DNA of 64,000 nt from Propionibacteriaceae bacterium. GTDB lineage: Bacteria; Actinomycetota; Actinomycetes; Propionibacteriales; Propionibacteriaceae. The notes below the pieces were generated by a model. The model made no database searches. It saw only the letters and a program-made list of their open reading frames with translations, and was not told the DNA's origin. Each line of letters starts with the position of its first letter. Within the stretch, counting starts at the first letter, position 1. Positions 1 to 13,604 of this stretch are shown one piece after another. Both the position numbers and the translations under genes were made by a program. Location of the stretch: assembly GCA_027492545.1 (NCBI GenBank), contig JAPUEL010000029.1:1-64000 (forward strand). Direction: 5' to 3'.

Positions 1-379
1 GGGGCACGTTGTACTTCGTCGCCTGACGCCACACGGTCATCGACTGCGGCTCGACCCCTGCCACGCCGTCGAACACCGCGACGGCGCCGTCGAGGACGCG
101 CAGGGACCGCTCGACCTCGACGGTGAAGTCGACGTGGCCGGGCGTGTCGATGATGTTGATCTGGTGGTCCTTCCAGAAGCAGGTCGTCGCGGCGGACGTG
201 ATGGTGATGCCGCGCTCCTGCTCCTGTTCCATCCAGTCCATCACAGCGGCGCCCTCGTGGACCTCACCGATCTTGTAGGTCTTGCCGGTGTAGAACAGGA
301 TGCGTTCGGTGGTGGTGGTCTTGCCGGCGTCGATGTGCGCCATGATGCCAATGTTGCGAACCTTGGACAGGTCGGACAC
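1..379 (-). CDS. fusA: Elongation factor G, N-terminal part (cut by window edge)
   Basis: Translocation GTPase that moves tRNA and mRNA through the ribosome. Only the first 126 residues are in the window; the gene runs off the left edge. The GTP-binding G1 loop AHIDAGKT is at residues 14-21, the G2 element RGITI at 56-60 and the G3 element DTPGH at 78-82, all intact. The start is a GTG at 379, with an AAGGG ribosome site about 7 nt upstream; no in-frame ATG lies nearby. It follows rpsG by 76 nt on the same strand, the usual str operon order (rpsL-rpsG-fusA). Identification is secure. Confidence 0.96.
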   Translation of the reverse strand, partial: MSDLSKVRNIGIMAHIDAGKTTTTERILFYTGKTYKIGEVHEGAAVMDWMEQEQERGITITSAATTCFWKDHQINIIDTPGHVDFTVEVERSLRVLDGAVAVFDGVAGVEPQSMTVWRQATKYNVP

Positions 380-455
380 TATGCAGCCCTTCGGAAGTAG
401 AACGTGGTGTGAAACAAGGTGATGCCCCCGGGCCTCACGACCCGGGGGCAGGCGA

Positions 456-926
456 TCACCAGCGGTAGTGTGCGAAGGCGCGGTTGGCCTCAGCCATCTT
501 GTGCGTGTCCTCGCGGCGCTTCACCGAAGCACCGAGGCCGTTGGAGGCGTCGAGGATCTCGTTCATGAGGCGCTCGGTCATCGTCTTCTCGCGACGGGCG
601 CGGGAGAAGCTGACCAGCCAGCGCATCGCCAGCGTGTTCTGACGGGCCGGCTTGACCTCGATCGGCACCTGGTAGGTGGCGCCACCGACGCGGCGGGACT
701 TGACCTCCACCGACGGCTTGACGTTGTCCAGCGCACGCTTGAGCGTCTGCACGGGATCGGTGCCGGTCTTGGTGCGCGTGCCCTCGAGGGCGTCGTAGAC
801 GATCGACTGGGCGACGGTCTTCTTGCCGTCGAGCAGGATCTTGCTGACCAGCTGCGAGACGAGCGGGGAGCCGTACACCGGATCGATGATGACGGGGCGC
901 TTCGGGGCGGGACCCTTGCGAGGCAT
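456..926 (-). CDS. rpsG: 30S ribosomal protein S7
   Basis: Primary 16S rRNA-binding protein that organises the head of the small subunit near the E and P sites. The 156-residue protein has the normal bacterial length, begins [11 protein letters not shown] and carries the conserved [11 protein letters not shown] and [10 protein letters not shown] segments. The ATG at 926 overlaps the rpsL stop by one base (TAATG), indicating translational coupling. An upstream in-frame extension exists, but the family start and the overlap decide for 926. It is the second gene of the str operon, before fusA. Confidence 0.97.
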   Translation of the reverse strand: MPRKGPAPKRPVIIDPVYGSPLVSQLVSKILLDGKKTVAQSIVYDALEGTRTKTGTDPVQTLKRALDNVKPSVEVKSRRVGGATYQVPIEVKPARQNTLAMRWLVSFSRARREKTMTERLMNEILDASNGLGASVKRREDTHKMAEANRAFAHYRW

Positions 927-1297
927 TACTTCTCCTTCTTCGCGCCGTAGCGGCTGCGGGCCTGCTTGCGGCCCTTGACACCCTGGGTGTCGAGCGAGCC
1001 GCGGATGATCTTGTAACGAACGCCGGGCAGGTCCTTCACACGACCGCCGCGGACGAGCACCATCGAGTGCTCCTGCAGGTTGTGGCCGACGCCCGGGATG
1101 TAGGCGGTGACTTCGATGCCGGAGCTCAGGCGCACACGAGCGACCTTGCGCAGCGCGGAGTTCGGCTTCTTGGGGGTGGTGGTGTACACGCGGGTGCACA
1201 CGCCGCGGCGCTGGGGCGAACCCTTGAGCGCGGGCGTCTTGTTCTTCGAGACTTTGTCGGTGCGGCCCTTACGGACCAGCTGCTGAATAGTTGGCAC
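926..1297 (-). CDS. rpsL: 30S ribosomal protein S12
   Basis: Decoding-centre protein of the small subunit. The 123-residue product matches the family length. Lysine 43 (in [11 protein letters not shown]) and the lysine of [11 protein letters not shown], equivalent to K88, are wild type; these are the classic streptomycin-resistance positions, so no target-site resistance is visible. First gene of the str operon. A promoter lies about 205 nt upstream, next to the rpoC terminator, giving an unusually long leader. Coupled by a one-base overlap to rpsG. Confidence 0.97.
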   Translation of the reverse strand: MPTIQQLVRKGRTDKVSKNKTPALKGSPQRRGVCTRVYTTTPKKPNSALRKVARVRLSSGIEVTAYIPGVGHNLQEHSMVLVRGGRVKDLPGVRYKIIRGSLDTQGVKGRKQARSRYGAKKEK

Positions 1298-1508
1298 CTG
1301 TTGGTATCACTTTCGTTGTCTGGGCGGACGTTGAGTTTTCCCTGGCGCAACCCTTGTCGACGCGAGTTGGGGTCACCGTTCCCGCTTCGCGGCGCATAGA
1401 GCTGCCGTGCGAACTCCGCACAGGTCTGGTCTCTTCGCAACGAATAAGAGCGCCAGGATCATGCCAGGGCACGCACAAATGGGCCCGAGCAACCGGGCAC
1501 GCCTGCCA

Positions 1509-1537
1509 AGGTTACTCCAGCGCCCCACCAGGGTCAA
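1509..1537 (-). promoter_or_regulatory. Candidate promoter of the str operon (rpsL-rpsG-fusA)
   Basis: On the minus strand, -35 TTGACC (1532-1537) and -10 TAACCT (1509-1514) are separated by 17 bp, a near-consensus housekeeping spacing. Predicted transcription start is about 1502, leaving a leader of roughly 205 nt before rpsL. The -35 box abuts the T-run of the rpoC terminator. Called from sequence only. Confidence 0.6.
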
Positions 1538-1576
1538 AATGCCGAGGAGGGCCCGGGACGAACCCGGGCCCTCCTC
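1533..1576 (-). terminator. Intrinsic terminator of rpoBC
   Basis: A perfect 14-bp GC-rich stem (1544-1557 with 1563-1576) with a 5-nt loop lies 13 nt after the rpoC stop. On the minus strand it is followed by GGCATTTTGA, a short T-run. It is positioned to end rpoBC transcription just before the str promoter. Confidence 0.85.
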
Positions 1577-1589
1577 ATGCGGGGATGTG

Positions 1590-5528
<3,939 letters not shown>

Positions 5529-5543
5529 GTTGCTTCTCTTTCC

Positions 5544-5562
5544 CCTACGCGTTGCGCGTAGG
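5544..5562 (-). other. Hairpin just upstream of rpoC
   Basis: Perfect 8-bp inverted repeat (5544-5551 with 5555-5562) with a 3-nt loop, about 16 nt before the rpoC start codon. It sits next to the ribosome-binding region, so it could tune rpoC translation or mark an mRNA processing site. There is no T-run after it, so it is not a standard terminator. Confidence 0.6.
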
Positions 5563-5580
5563 CGCTGTTTCGATGAAAAG

Positions 5581-5639
5581 TCTGAGTTGTTGGCCCGGGC
5601 CGTTCAGGCCCGGGGAGTGACTGAGCGCAACAGCTCAGA
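5581..5639 (-). other. Nested hairpin at the rpoB 3' end
   Basis: An outer 12-bp stem (5581-5592 with 5628-5639, one G-U pair) encloses an inner perfect 8-bp stem (5594-5601 with 5607-5614, 5-nt loop). The rpoB stop codon (5635-5637) lies inside the outer stem. No T-run follows, which argues for processing or stability control rather than termination. Confidence 0.65.
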
Positions 5640-8600
5640 CTTCACCGACATCCATGAAGTTGTCGCTGCCGGGGCGGCGACCAAGATCGATGCCGAAGTC
5701 CTCCGCCGACCGGATGTCGTCCTCGGACTCACGCAGGTCGATGACCCGGCCGTCGTCGGAGAGCACCTCCACGTTCAGGCAGAGGGACTTCATCTCCTTG
5801 ACCAGCACCTTGAACGACTCGGGGATGCCCGGCTCAGGGATGTTCTCGCCCTTGACGATGGCCTCGTAGACCTTCACGCGGCCCGGCACGTCGTCGGACT
5901 TGATGGTGAGGAGCTCCTGGAGCGCCCAGGCAGCGCCGTAGGCCTCGAGGGCCCACACCTCCATCTCGCCGAAGCGCTGGCCACCGAACTGCGCCTTACC
6001 ACCCAGCGGCTGCTGCGTGATCATCGAGTACGGGCCGGTGGAGCGGGCGTGGATCTTGTCGTCGACGAGGTGGTGGAGCTTCAGCATGTACATGTAGCCC
6101 ACGCCGACCTTCTCCGGGTACGGCTCGCCCGAGCGCCCGTCGAACAGCCTGGCCTTGCCGCCCTCGTCCACGAGGCGAACCCCGTCACGCGTGGTGAGCG
6201 AGTTGGCGAGTAGCCCGCCGATCTCGGCCTCGTTGGCGCCGTCGAAGACGGGGGTGGCGACCTTGGCGTTGCCCTCCATGCGCCCGAGACCCACCTCGCG
6301 CAGGCGCTCGGCCCACGCCTCCTGGACGTCCGAGACATCCCAGCCGGTCTTGGCGATCCAGCCGAGGTGGTTCTCGAGCACCTGGCCGACGTTCATGCGC
6401 GAAGGCACGCCGAGCGGGTTGAGCACGATGTCGACGGGGGTGCCGTCCTCGAGGAACGGCATGTCCTCGACCGGCAGGATCTTCGAGATGACGCCCTTGT
6501 TGCCGTGGCGGCCGGCGAGCTTGTCACCGTCGGAGATCTTGCGCTTCTGAGCCACGTGGACGCGGACCAGCTGGTTGACGCCGGGGGGCAGCTCGTCGTC
6601 GTCCTCGCGGTTGAAGACGCGCACCGCGATGACGGTGCCGGACTCGCCGTGGGGCACCTTGAGGGACGTGTCGCGGACCTCGCGGGCCTTCTCGCCGAAG
6701 ATGGCGCGCAGGAGTCGCTCCTCGGGCGTGAGCTCGGTCTCGCCCTTGGGCGTGACCTTGCCGACGAGGATGTCTCCCGCGGAGACCTCGGCGCCGATGC
6801 GCACGATGCCACGTTCGTCGAGGTCTGCCAGCATCTCGTCGGAGACGTTGGGGATCTCGCGGGTGATCTCCTCGGCGCCCAGCTTGGTGTCGCGGGCGTC
6901 CACCTCGTGCTCCTCGATGTGGATCGAGGTCAGCACGTCGTCCTGGACGATGCGCTGCGAGAGGATGATGGCGTCCTCGTAGTTGAGGCCCTCCCACGGC
7001 ATGAACGCCACGAGGAGGTTCTTACCCAGGGCCAGCTCACCCTGGTCCGTGCAGGGGCCGTCGGCGAGCGGGGTGCCCACCTCGACGCGATCCCCCGGCT
7101 TCACCAGCGGGCGCTGGTTGATGCAGGTGCCCGCATTCGAACGCACGAACTTGTCCAGCTTGTAGGACTGGTAGGTGCCGTCGTCGTTGGAGATCTCGAG
7201 GATGTCCGCCGAGACCGAGGAGACGACGCCCGGCTTACGGGCGAGCGTCACGTCGCCGACGTCGACAGCCGCGCGGTACTCCATACCGGTGCCCACGATG
7301 GGGGCCTCGTTGCGGACGAGAGGGACGGCCTGCCGCTGCATGTTGGCGCCCATGAGCGCGCGGGATGCGTCGTCGTGCTCGAGGAACGGAATGAGCGCCG
7401 TGGCGATGGAGACCATCTGCCGTGGGGACACGTCCATGTACTCCACATCGGAGGCATGAATCTGGTCCACGTCGCCGTGCTTGATGCGCACGAGGACGCT
7501 CTCCTCGGTCAGGCGGCCGGCCTGATCGACGTGGGCGTTGGCCTGCGCGATGGAGTACCGGTCCTCCTCGTCCGCGGTGAGGTAGTCGATCTGATCGGTG
7601 ACGACGCCCTCAACGACCTTGCGGTACGGGGTCTCGATGAACCCGAACGCGTTGACGCGGGCGAACGAGGCCAGCGAGCCGATGAGGCCGATGTTGGGGC
7701 CTTCAGGGGTCTCGATGGGGCACATGCGGCCGTAGTGCGACGGGTGGACGTCACGGACCTCCATGCCGGCGCGGTCACGGGACAGACCGCCGGGGCCCAG
7801 CGCCGACAGACGACGCTTGTGCGTCAGGCCGGCGAGCGGGTTGTTCTGATCCATGAACTGCGACAGCTGCGAGGTGCCGAAGAACTCCTTGAGCGCAGCC
7901 GTCACGGGACGGATGTTGATCAGGGTCTGCGGGGTGATGGCCTCGATGTCCTGCGTGGTCATGCGGTCACGCACGACGCGCTCCATGCGGCCGAGGCCGG
8001 TGCGGAGCTGATTCTGGATGAGTTCGCCCACCGTGCGGAGGCGGCGGTTGCCGAAGTGGTCGATGTCGTCGGCCTCGACGGGGAGGTCGCCCAGCATCTC
8101 GCGGTGCTCGTGCAGGGCCACGATGTAGCGGATCGCGGAGGCGATGTCGTCGATCGTGAGGACCTGCTGGTCGAACGGCAGGTCGAGGCCGAGCTTCTTG
8201 TTGATCTTGTACCGGCCGACCTTGGCGGTGTCGTAGCGCTTGGGGTTGAAGTAGTAGTTGTCCAACAGCGCCTGAGCCGCGTCGCGCGCCGGCGGTTCGC
8301 CCGGGCGCAGCTTGCGATAGATGTCCAGCAGGGCCTCGTCCTGGGTCTTGACGGAGTCCTTCTCCAGCGTCAGGCGCATGGACTCGTACTCGCCGAACTC
8401 CTCGAGGATCCGGTCCTCGGACCAGCCGAGCGCCTTGAGCAGGACGGTGACGTTCTGCTTGCGCTTGCGGTCCAGGCGGACGAACACCATGTCCCGCTTG
8501 TCGATCTCGAACTCCAGCCACGCGCCGCGCGACGGGATGACCTTGCAGGAGAAGATGTCCTTGTCCGAGGTCTTGTCCGGGGTCTGCTCGAAGTAGACGC

Positions 8601-9108
8601 CGGGCGAGCGCACGAGCTGCGACACGACGACGCGCTCGGTGCCGTTGATGATGAAGGTGCCGCGGTCCGTCATCAGCGGGAAGTCGCCGATGAAGACGGT
8701 CTGGCTCTTGATCTCACCGGTGTCGTTGTTGACGAACTCGGCGGTCACGAAGAGCGGCGCGGCGTACGTGACGTCGCGGTCCTTGCACTCCTCGATCGTC
8801 CACTTGGGGCTCTCGAAGCGGTGGTCACGGAACGACAGCGACATCGTCTCGTTGAAGTCCTCGATGGGCGAGATCTCCGCGAAGATCTCCTCCAGTCCGG
8901 ACCGGGTGTTGACATCGGTGCGGCCGGCGGCCAATTGTTCGGCCACCTTCGCCTGCCACGCCTCGTTTCCGATCAGCCAGTTGTAGGCATCGATCTGCAG
9001 ATCCAGGAGGTTTGGCACCTCCAGTGGCTCATGAATCTTCGCGAAGGAGATTCGGCCGGTGGATGATACGACATTGGTGTTCTTCAACGCAGAGCGCGAG
9101 GCGGCCAA
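5635..9108 (-). CDS. rpoB: DNA-directed RNA polymerase subunit beta
   Basis: Second-largest RNA polymerase subunit and rifampicin target. I choose the TTG at 9108: it gives the actinobacterial N-terminus [12 protein letters not shown] and has a GGAAGGA ribosome site 7 nt upstream. The in-frame ATG at 9153 adds 15 residues that do not resemble the family. This gives 1157 residues. The rifampicin region [15 protein letters not shown] to [13 protein letters not shown] is wild type, so no rifampicin resistance is expected. It has its own promoter, separate from rplJL, and is transcribed with rpoC. Confidence 0.97.
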   Translation of the reverse strand: MAASRSALKNTNVVSSTGRISFAKIHEPLEVPNLLDLQIDAYNWLIGNEAWQAKVAEQLAAGRTDVNTRSGLEEIFAEISPIEDFNETMSLSFRDHRFESPKWTIEECKDRDVTYAAPLFVTAEFVNNDTGEIKSQTVFIGDFPLMTDRGTFIINGTERVVVSQLVRSPGVYFEQTPDKTSDKDIFSCKVIPSRGAWLEFEIDKRDMVFVRLDRKRKQNVTVLLKALGWSEDRILEEFGEYESMRLTLEKDSVKTQDEALLDIYRKLRPGEPPARDAAQALLDNYYFNPKRYDTAKVGRYKINKKLGLDLPFDQQVLTIDDIASAIRYIVALHEHREMLGDLPVEADDIDHFGNRRLRTVGELIQNQLRTGLGRMERVVRDRMTTQDIEAITPQTLINIRPVTAALKEFFGTSQLSQFMDQNNPLAGLTHKRRLSALGPGGLSRDRAGMEVRDVHPSHYGRMCPIETPEGPNIGLIGSLASFARVNAFGFIETPYRKVVEGVVTDQIDYLTADEEDRYSIAQANAHVDQAGRLTEESVLVRIKHGDVDQIHASDVEYMDVSPRQMVSIATALIPFLEHDDASRALMGANMQRQAVPLVRNEAPIVGTGMEYRAAVDVGDVTLARKPGVVSSVSADILEISNDDGTYQSYKLDKFVRSNAGTCINQRPLVKPGDRVEVGTPLADGPCTDQGELALGKNLLVAFMPWEGLNYEDAIILSQRIVQDDVLTSIHIEEHEVDARDTKLGAEEITREIPNVSDEMLADLDERGIVRIGAEVSAGDILVGKVTPKGETELTPEERLLRAIFGEKAREVRDTSLKVPHGESGTVIAVRVFNREDDDELPPGVNQLVRVHVAQKRKISDGDKLAGRHGNKGVISKILPVEDMPFLEDGTPVDIVLNPLGVPSRMNVGQVLENHLGWIAKTGWDVSDVQEAWAERLREVGLGRMEGNAKVATPVFDGANEAEIGGLLANSLTTRDGVRLVDEGGKARLFDGRSGEPYPEKVGVGYMYMLKLHHLVDDKIHARSTGPYSMITQQPLGGKAQFGGQRFGEMEVWALEAYGAAWALQELLTIKSDDVPGRVKVYEAIVKGENIPEPGIPESFKVLVKEMKSLCLNVEVLSDDGRVIDLRESEDDIRSAEDFGIDLGRRPGSDNFMDVGEV

Positions 9109-9206
9109 GATTCGGTCCTTCCAAGAACGCTTGAAGCAAGAGTTTCCGTGCACGGCGAAGAACCCGTGTCAAGTCACGGGCGCAACGCATAGCTGGGCAA
9201 ACAACC

Positions 9207-9235
9207 ACTATAGACCAACAGGCACAGGACGGCAA
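9207..9235 (-). promoter_or_regulatory. Promoter of rpoBC
   Basis: Minus strand: -35 TTGCCG (9230-9235), 17-bp spacer, -10 TATAGT (9207-9212). Predicted start near 9200 gives a leader of about 90 nt before rpoB. The leader contains a small 6-bp hairpin (9163-9168 with 9175-9180). The 9109-9416 stretch without a gene therefore holds this promoter, the leader and the rplL terminator. Confidence 0.75.
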
Positions 9236-9361
9236 CTACCGCAGGCCTCGCTCGGGCCCTGCGGTTCGACTTCGATCCTCGTTGATCGCTACGTCTCCGA
9301 TGATAGCGCCCAGGTGCGGCGGTGCAACCGCAGGCCTGGGACCCTCACGGGCGGGGATGCG

Positions 9362-9394
9362 GAACGGCCCGCCCCTCGCGGGGACGGGCCGTTC
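9362..9394 (-). terminator. Terminator after rplL
   Basis: A 10-bp stem (9362-9371 with 9385-9394) continues, after one bulged base, as a 4-bp GC stem with a 4-nt loop. It lies 22 nt after the rplL stop. No T-run follows on the minus strand, so it may be leaky or act as a 3'-end stabiliser; rpoBC nonetheless has its own promoter downstream. Confidence 0.6.
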
Positions 9395-9416
9395 ACAGTG
9401 CGTGAGCCGAGTCAGA

Positions 9417-9812
9417 TCACTTGAACTCGACGGTGCCGCCGGCGGCCTCGAGGGCCTCCTTGGCCTTGGCCGCGGTGTCCTTGTCGACCTGCTCCAGGAC
9501 AGCCTTGGGGGCGCCCTCGACGAGGTCCTTGGCCTCCTTGAGGCCGAGCGAGGTCAGCGCGCGCACCTCCTTGATGACGGCGATCTTCTTGTCGCCGCCG
9601 GAGGTCAGGATGACGTCGACCTTGTCGGAGACGGCCTCGTCGGCACCGGCGTCGTCGCCGCCCGCGGCAGCGGGAGCAGCGGCGGCAACGGCAACAGGAG
9701 CGGCAGCGGTGACACCGAAGGTGTCCTCGAACAGCTTCACGAACTCAGAGAGCTCGATGAGGGTCATCTCCTTGAAGGCGTCAAGGAGCTCGTCAGTGGT
9801 GAGCTTCGCCAT
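9417..9812 (-). CDS. rplL: 50S ribosomal protein L7/L12
   Basis: Stalk protein that recruits translation GTPases. The 131-residue product has the helical N-terminal dimerisation domain (about residues 1-38), an Ala/Pro/Gly flexible hinge (about 39-60) and the C-terminal factor-binding domain with [14 protein letters not shown]. Length and architecture are typical. It follows rplJ by 54 nt and shares its leader-controlled promoter; a hairpin terminator follows. Confidence 0.97.
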   Translation of the reverse strand: MAKLTTDELLDAFKEMTLIELSEFVKLFEDTFGVTAAAPVAVAAAAPAAAGGDDAGADEAVSDKVDVILTSGGDKKIAVIKEVRALTSLGLKEAKDLVEGAPKAVLEQVDKDTAAKAKEALEAAGGTVEFK

Positions 9813-9866
9813 GGTGGGCGTTCCTTTCGTAGAAAGATTTGTGATCGCAGCGGGCGCTGCAACGGA

Positions 9867-10484
9867 TCACTCCGCAGCGTCTGCTGCTTCGGGTGCCGCC
9901 TCGGCGGCGGGGGTCTCGTCCGTGGCCTCGGCGGCAGGCGCGGAGCCGGCGCCGCCGATCAGGGAGGGGTTGGCCTCGGCAGCGGTCTGCAGAGCACCGA
10001 ACACGCGGGCACCCTGCGAGAGCGGGGCGGCCAGCATGTAGGCGGCCTTGGCCAGGTTGGCCTGCAGCGCGCCGGCCATCTTGGCCAGCAGGACCTCGCG
10101 GGACTCGAGGTCCGCGAGCTTCAGCACGGCCTGGGCGTCGAGGAACCTACCCTCGAGCACACCACCCTTGATTGCCAGAGACGGATGCGCCTTTGCGAAG
10201 TCACGCAGCCCCTTGGTGGCGGCAGCGACATCACCCGTGACGAACGCGATGGCCGTGGGGCCGGTGAGGGAGTCTTCGATTCCCTCGATGCCGGCTTCCT
10301 TGGCCGCGATCGCCGCAAGGGTGTTCTTCGAAACGGCGTAGCTGGCGTTCTCACCGAGGGATCGACGAAGCGTCTTCAGATCCTTGACGGTGAGACCGCG
10401 GTACTCGGTCAGCACTGCCGCCGCAGAGTTACTGAACTGGTCAGTCAGCTCTGCGACCTTGGCAGCCTTATCCGGCCTCGCCAT
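9867..10484 (-). CDS. rplJ: 50S ribosomal protein L10
   Basis: Base of the L7/L12 stalk and, in many bacteria, autoregulator of its own operon by binding the leader RNA. The product is 205 residues, starting MARPDKAAKVAEL, with the conserved rRNA-binding N-terminal half (EYRGLTVKDL, YAVSKNTLAAIA). The last 35 or so residues are an Ala/Glu/Pro-rich tail that lengthens it beyond typical L10 (165-180), as in other high-GC actinobacteria. The ATG at 10484 has a GGAAGGAGA ribosome site. First gene of rplJL, preceded by an L10 leader. Confidence 0.96.
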   Translation of the reverse strand: MARPDKAAKVAELTDQFSNSAAAVLTEYRGLTVKDLKTLRRSLGENASYAVSKNTLAAIAAKEAGIEGIEDSLTGPTAIAFVTGDVAAATKGLRDFAKAHPSLAIKGGVLEGRFLDAQAVLKLADLESREVLLAKMAGALQANLAKAAYMLAAPLSQGARVFGALQTAAEANPSLIGGAGSAPAAEATDETPAAEAAPEAADAAE

Positions 10485-10554
10485 GTGGTCTCCTTCCGGT
10501 CAAACATCCTCGCGCCGCCCAGGTAGGCGGGAGAGGACCGAAGCTCGCTGACGC

Positions 10555-10672
10555 AAAAAACGCCCCGACGCCAGGCGGCGCGGGGCGACCCATGTGACAT
10601 GGGAGGCTGATCACGTTCACCTGCGCGGGTGCCTTGCGGCGTTATGGCTGGCGCCACCTGCGGTCTTCGGCT
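10555..10672 (-). promoter_or_regulatory. L10 leader with intrinsic terminator (attenuator)
   Basis: The transcript upstream of rplJ contains blocks typical of ribosomal protein L10 leaders (CCGAAGACCGCAGGTG, CAAGGCACC, GCGCAGGTGAACG), expected to form the L10-L12 binding structure. It ends in a GC-rich hairpin (10561-10572 with 10577-10587) followed directly by six U residues (10555-10560), a textbook terminator. Excess L10-L12 would stabilise the terminated form; this mechanism is known for the family, and its use here is inferred. Confidence 0.8.
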
Positions 10673-10678
10673 CGGCTG

Positions 10679-10707
10679 ACTATACCCACCCCGCGGCCCC
10701 GCCCCAA
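10679..10707 (-). promoter_or_regulatory. Promoter of rplJL
   Basis: Minus strand: -35 TTGGGG (10702-10707), 17-bp spacer, -10 TATAGT (10679-10684). The predicted start near 10672 places the whole L10 leader in the transcript. The 10485-10798 interval without a protein gene holds the rplJ ribosome site, this leader and promoter, and the upstream region of the divergent amino-acid importer. Confidence 0.7.
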
Positions 10708-10798
10708 ATCGGGGCACCGGACGAGGGCGGGCACGGGCGGTCCTGGAGAGTGCATTAATCTCTAGACCTTGAAGACAAGCATCCTTGAGAGGACCCCC

Positions 10799-11704
10799 AT
10801 GCGTCGCATCCTCGCCGCCGGCCTGCTGGCCACCCTCGCCGTGACCGCCTGCAGCGCCCCGGCCACCACCCCGTCCGCGTCCGGAGAGGCGGAGGGCTCG
10901 GACCGCAGCTTCGACGTCTCCGGCGTGGCCAAGGTGGACGACATCGCCGCCCTGCTCCCCCAGGCCATCGCGGACAAGGGGACGCTGACCATCGGCGCCG
11001 CCATCGACTACGCGCCGGCCGAGTTCCGCGCCGACGACCTCACCACCGCCATCGGCTACGACGTCGACCTCGGCAAGGCCATCGGCAAGGTGCTCGGCGT
11101 CGAGACCGAGGTGGTCGACGGCGAGTTCGCGTCGCTGCTGCCCGGCATCGGCACCAAGTACGACGTCGGGATCTCCTCGTTCACCATCACCGACGAGCGC
11201 ACGGCCAACTTCACGATGATCTCCTACATCACGGTGGGCTCCAGCTTCGCGGTGAAGGCCGGCAACCCCGACGGGTTCGACCCTGAGGAACTGTGCGGCC
11301 AGACCATCGGCGTCCAGACGGGCACCTGGCAGGAGGAGGAGCTGGCCACGTTCACCGAGGCCTGCGAGGCCGAGGGTCAGGAGCCGATCGAGGTCCTCCC
11401 CTACGCCAAGCAGTCCGACGTGACCACCAACCTCGTGGGTGGCAAGGTCGCGGCGTTCTACGCCGACTCGACCGTGGCCTCCTACGCCGTCGCGTTGACC
11501 GGCGACCAGCTCGAGGTGGTGGGCGGGGTCCGCGACGCCGCCCCGCAGGGCATCGTCGTGGCGCAGGACGACACCGAGCTGGCCGCGGCCGTCCAGCGGG
11601 CCGTGCAGCACCTCATGGACGACGGCACCTGGCCGGCCATCCTGGACAGCTGGGGCGTCACCGACGCCGCGCTCGACACCGCCGAGATCCACCCCCAGGC
11701 CTGA
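10799..11704 (+). CDS. Polar amino-acid ABC importer, substrate-binding lipoprotein (family 3)
   Basis: Captures a polar amino acid outside the membrane and delivers it to the permease encoded just downstream. The ATG at 10799 has a GAGAGGA ribosome site; an upstream in-frame ATG at 10769 would break the signal peptide. The N-terminus [18 protein letters not shown] is a lipoprotein signal with lipobox VTAC and lipidation at Cys 18, followed by a Ser/Thr/Ala linker. The rest (301 residues in all) resembles solute-binding family 3, with [15 protein letters not shown] and GVQTGTW. The ligand cannot be told from sequence; glutamate, glutamine or another polar residue is likely. Confidence 0.88.
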   Translation: MRRILAAGLLATLAVTACSAPATTPSASGEAEGSDRSFDVSGVAKVDDIAALLPQAIADKGTLTIGAAIDYAPAEFRADDLTTAIGYDVDLGKAIGKVLGVETEVVDGEFASLLPGIGTKYDVGISSFTITDERTANFTMISYITVGSSFAVKAGNPDGFDPEELCGQTIGVQTGTWQEEELATFTEACEAEGQEPIEVLPYAKQSDVTTNLVGGKVAAFYADSTVASYAVALTGDQLEVVGGVRDAAPQGIVVAQDDTELAAAVQRAVQHLMDDGTWPAILDSWGVTDAALDTAEIHPQA

Positions 11705-11706
11705 TC

Positions 11707-12657
11707 ATGCGGCAGCCCACGCCGGAGCTGATCCACGCCCGCCCGGTCCGCAGGCCCAGCCTGTGGATCTGGTCGGGCGTGGTCCTGGTGCTCGTGGCCA
11801 TGTTGGTGCATGGCCTGCTGACCAACCCCAACTACCGCTGGGACGTGGTCGGTCAGCACCTGCTGGACCCGAGGATCGTCTCCGGCCTGGGCTGGACGCT
11901 GCTGCTCACCGTCGGCGCCATGGCGCTGGGCATCACCCTGGCGGTCACCACGGCCATCATGCGGATGGGCACCAACCCGATCCTCCGGGGCGTCTCCTGG
12001 GCCTACATCTGGTTCTTCCGCGGCACCCCCGTCTACACGCAGCTCGTGTTCTGGGGGCTGCTCCCGGTGCTCTACCCAAGACTCAGCCTGGGCATCCCGT
12101 TCGGGCCCGAGTTCTTCGAGTTCACGACGCAGGACGTGATCAACGCCGGCGTGGCCGCGGTGCTCGGCCTGGGCCTCAACGAGGGGGCGTACCTCTCCGA
12201 GATCGTCCGCTCGGGGCTCAACTCCGTGGACAAGGGCCAGTGGGAGGCCGCGACCGCCCTGGGCATGAAGCGCTCGACCACGCTGCGCCGGATCATCATC
12301 CCGCAGGCGATGCGCGTCATTGTGCCGCCCACCGGCAACGAGACCATCTCCATGCTGAAGACCACGTCCCTGGTGCTCGCCGTCCCGTTCAGCCTCGAGC
12401 TGACGTTCGTCACCAACGCCATCGGCAACCAGAACTTCCTGCCCGTCCCGCTGCTCATCGTGGCCGCCATCTACTACCTGGTGATCACCTCGATCCTCAT
12501 GGTGGGCCAGTCCTACCTGGAGTCCTACTACGGCCGCGGCTTCGACACCGACACCACCGGCCGCGCGAAGCCCGCCAAGGCCATGTCCAGGCGCCAGCAG
12601 GCCATCCTCGCCTCCGGCACCGTCCATGCCGACCCCAACCTGGAGGTGACCCCGTGA
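11707..12657 (+). CDS. Polar amino-acid ABC importer, permease
   Basis: Inner-membrane permease of the HisM/GlnP type. It starts 2 nt after the binding-protein stop. The 316-residue product has an N-terminal membrane segment (about 18-37), an extracytoplasmic loop, then five or so further membrane segments. The cytoplasmic coupling motif [22 protein letters not shown] is the EAA loop that docks on the ATPase. [14 protein letters not shown] is typical of amino-acid permeases. The soluble C-terminal tail of about 40 residues is longer than usual. Its stop overlaps the ATPase start. Confidence 0.9.
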   Translation: MRQPTPELIHARPVRRPSLWIWSGVVLVLVAMLVHGLLTNPNYRWDVVGQHLLDPRIVSGLGWTLLLTVGAMALGITLAVTTAIMRMGTNPILRGVSWAYIWFFRGTPVYTQLVFWGLLPVLYPRLSLGIPFGPEFFEFTTQDVINAGVAAVLGLGLNEGAYLSEIVRSGLNSVDKGQWEAATALGMKRSTTLRRIIIPQAMRVIVPPTGNETISMLKTTSLVLAVPFSLELTFVTNAIGNQNFLPVPLLIVAAIYYLVITSILMVGQSYLESYYGRGFDTDTTGRAKPAKAMSRRQQAILASGTVHADPNLEVTP

Positions 12658-13415
12658 CGGCGATGGTCGACGCGCAGGCGGTCCACAAGCTCTTCGGCGA
12701 ACTGCACGTGCTCAAGGGCGTGGACCTCACCGTCGAGCGCGGCGAGGTGTGTGTGATCCTCGGGCCCTCCGGCTCGGGCAAGTCCACCCTGATCCGCTGC
12801 ATCAACGAACTGGAGCAGATCAGCGCCGGCCGGATGTACGTCGACGGCGAGCTGATGGGCCTGCGCGAGGTCGGCGGCCGGCTGCACCGGCTGAGCGACA
12901 AGGAGATCGCCGCGCAGCGTGCCCGCGTCGGCATGGTGTTCCAGCGCTTCAACCTGTTCCCCCACATGACCGCGCTCGAGAACGTGATGGAGGCCCCGCG
13001 CCAGGTGCGCAGGGTGCCGCGCGCCGAGGCCGAGCGCCTCGCCCGCCAGCAGCTCGAACGAGTGGGCCTGTCCGACCGGGCGGACCACTACCCCTCGCAG
13101 CTCTCCGGCGGACAGCAGCAGCGGGTCGCCATCGCGCGGGCCCTGGCGATGGAACCCGAGCTGATGCTCTTCGACGAGCCCACCTCCGCCCTCGACCCCG
13201 AACTGGTCGGCGAGGTGCTGGCCGTCATGAAGTCCCTGGCCGCCAGCGGCATGACCATGATCGTCGTCACGCACGAGGTGGGTTTTGCGCGCGAGGTGGC
13301 GGACCAGGTGGTCTTCATGGACGACGGCGTGATCGTCGAACGCGGCACCCCGGAGGCCGTCATCGACAACGCCCAGCAGCAGCGCACCCGCGACTTCTTC
13401 GCCAAGGTCCTCTGA
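12654..13415 (+). CDS. Polar amino-acid ABC importer, ATP-binding protein
   Basis: ATPase that powers the importer, GlnQ/HisP type, 253 residues. The GTG at 12654 overlaps the permease stop (GTGA) and has a GGAGG site 7 nt upstream; an ATG at 12663 is possible but badly spaced. Walker A is GPSGSGKST, the signature LSGGQQQR, Walker [13 protein letters not shown] and the switch histidine is in VVTHE, all intact. Third gene of the binding protein-permease-ATPase operon. Confidence 0.92.
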   Translation: MTAMVDAQAVHKLFGELHVLKGVDLTVERGEVCVILGPSGSGKSTLIRCINELEQISAGRMYVDGELMGLREVGGRLHRLSDKEIAAQRARVGMVFQRFNLFPHMTALENVMEAPRQVRRVPRAEAERLARQQLERVGLSDRADHYPSQLSGGQQQRVAIARALAMEPELMLFDEPTSALDPELVGEVLAVMKSLAASGMTMIVVTHEVGFAREVADQVVFMDDGVIVERGTPEAVIDNAQQQRTRDFFAKVL

Positions 13416-13425
13416 CCCGGCGCGC

Positions 13426-13604
13426 TCAGCCGATCTCGAGCAGGGCCCGGGGGATCTCGGCGGGGAGCTCGCCTGCCAGATACCCGGTGGGGCCGAAGCG
13501 CGACGCCAGGCGGCCCCCGACCGCGCCGTGGAGGTGCGCCGCCCACACGGCGGCCTGGGCCGGCTCGGCCCCCCGCGCGCACAGGCCGACCGTGATGCCG
13601 GCTG
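13426..13604 (-). pseudogene. C-terminal remnant of an NnrD-like ADP-dependent NAD(P)HX dehydratase
   Basis: About 58 codons open on the minus strand encode the tail of a YjeF C-terminal/carbohydrate-kinase-like dehydratase, the enzyme that repairs hydrated NAD(P)H. The family landmarks AGITVGLCARGAEP, AAVWAAHLHG and GYLAGELPAEIPRALLE appear in order and end at a TGA (13426-13428). The N-terminal four fifths are missing: immediately upstream lie an inverted piece of the same gene and then a truncated phosphatase gene. No start codon or ribosome site serves this piece. Assignment rests on recognised motifs, not a search. Confidence 0.75.

Noticed and set aside
5544-5639. rpoB-rpoC hairpins as an intrinsic terminator
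   Set aside because: No T-run follows either hairpin, rpoC has no visible promoter of its own, and termination there would starve rpoC.
9167-9172. Consensus TTGACA -35 box (minus strand) in the rpoB leader
   Set aside because: No -10-like TANNNT follows at 15-19 bp, whereas TTGCCG/TATAGT just upstream is a complete promoter.
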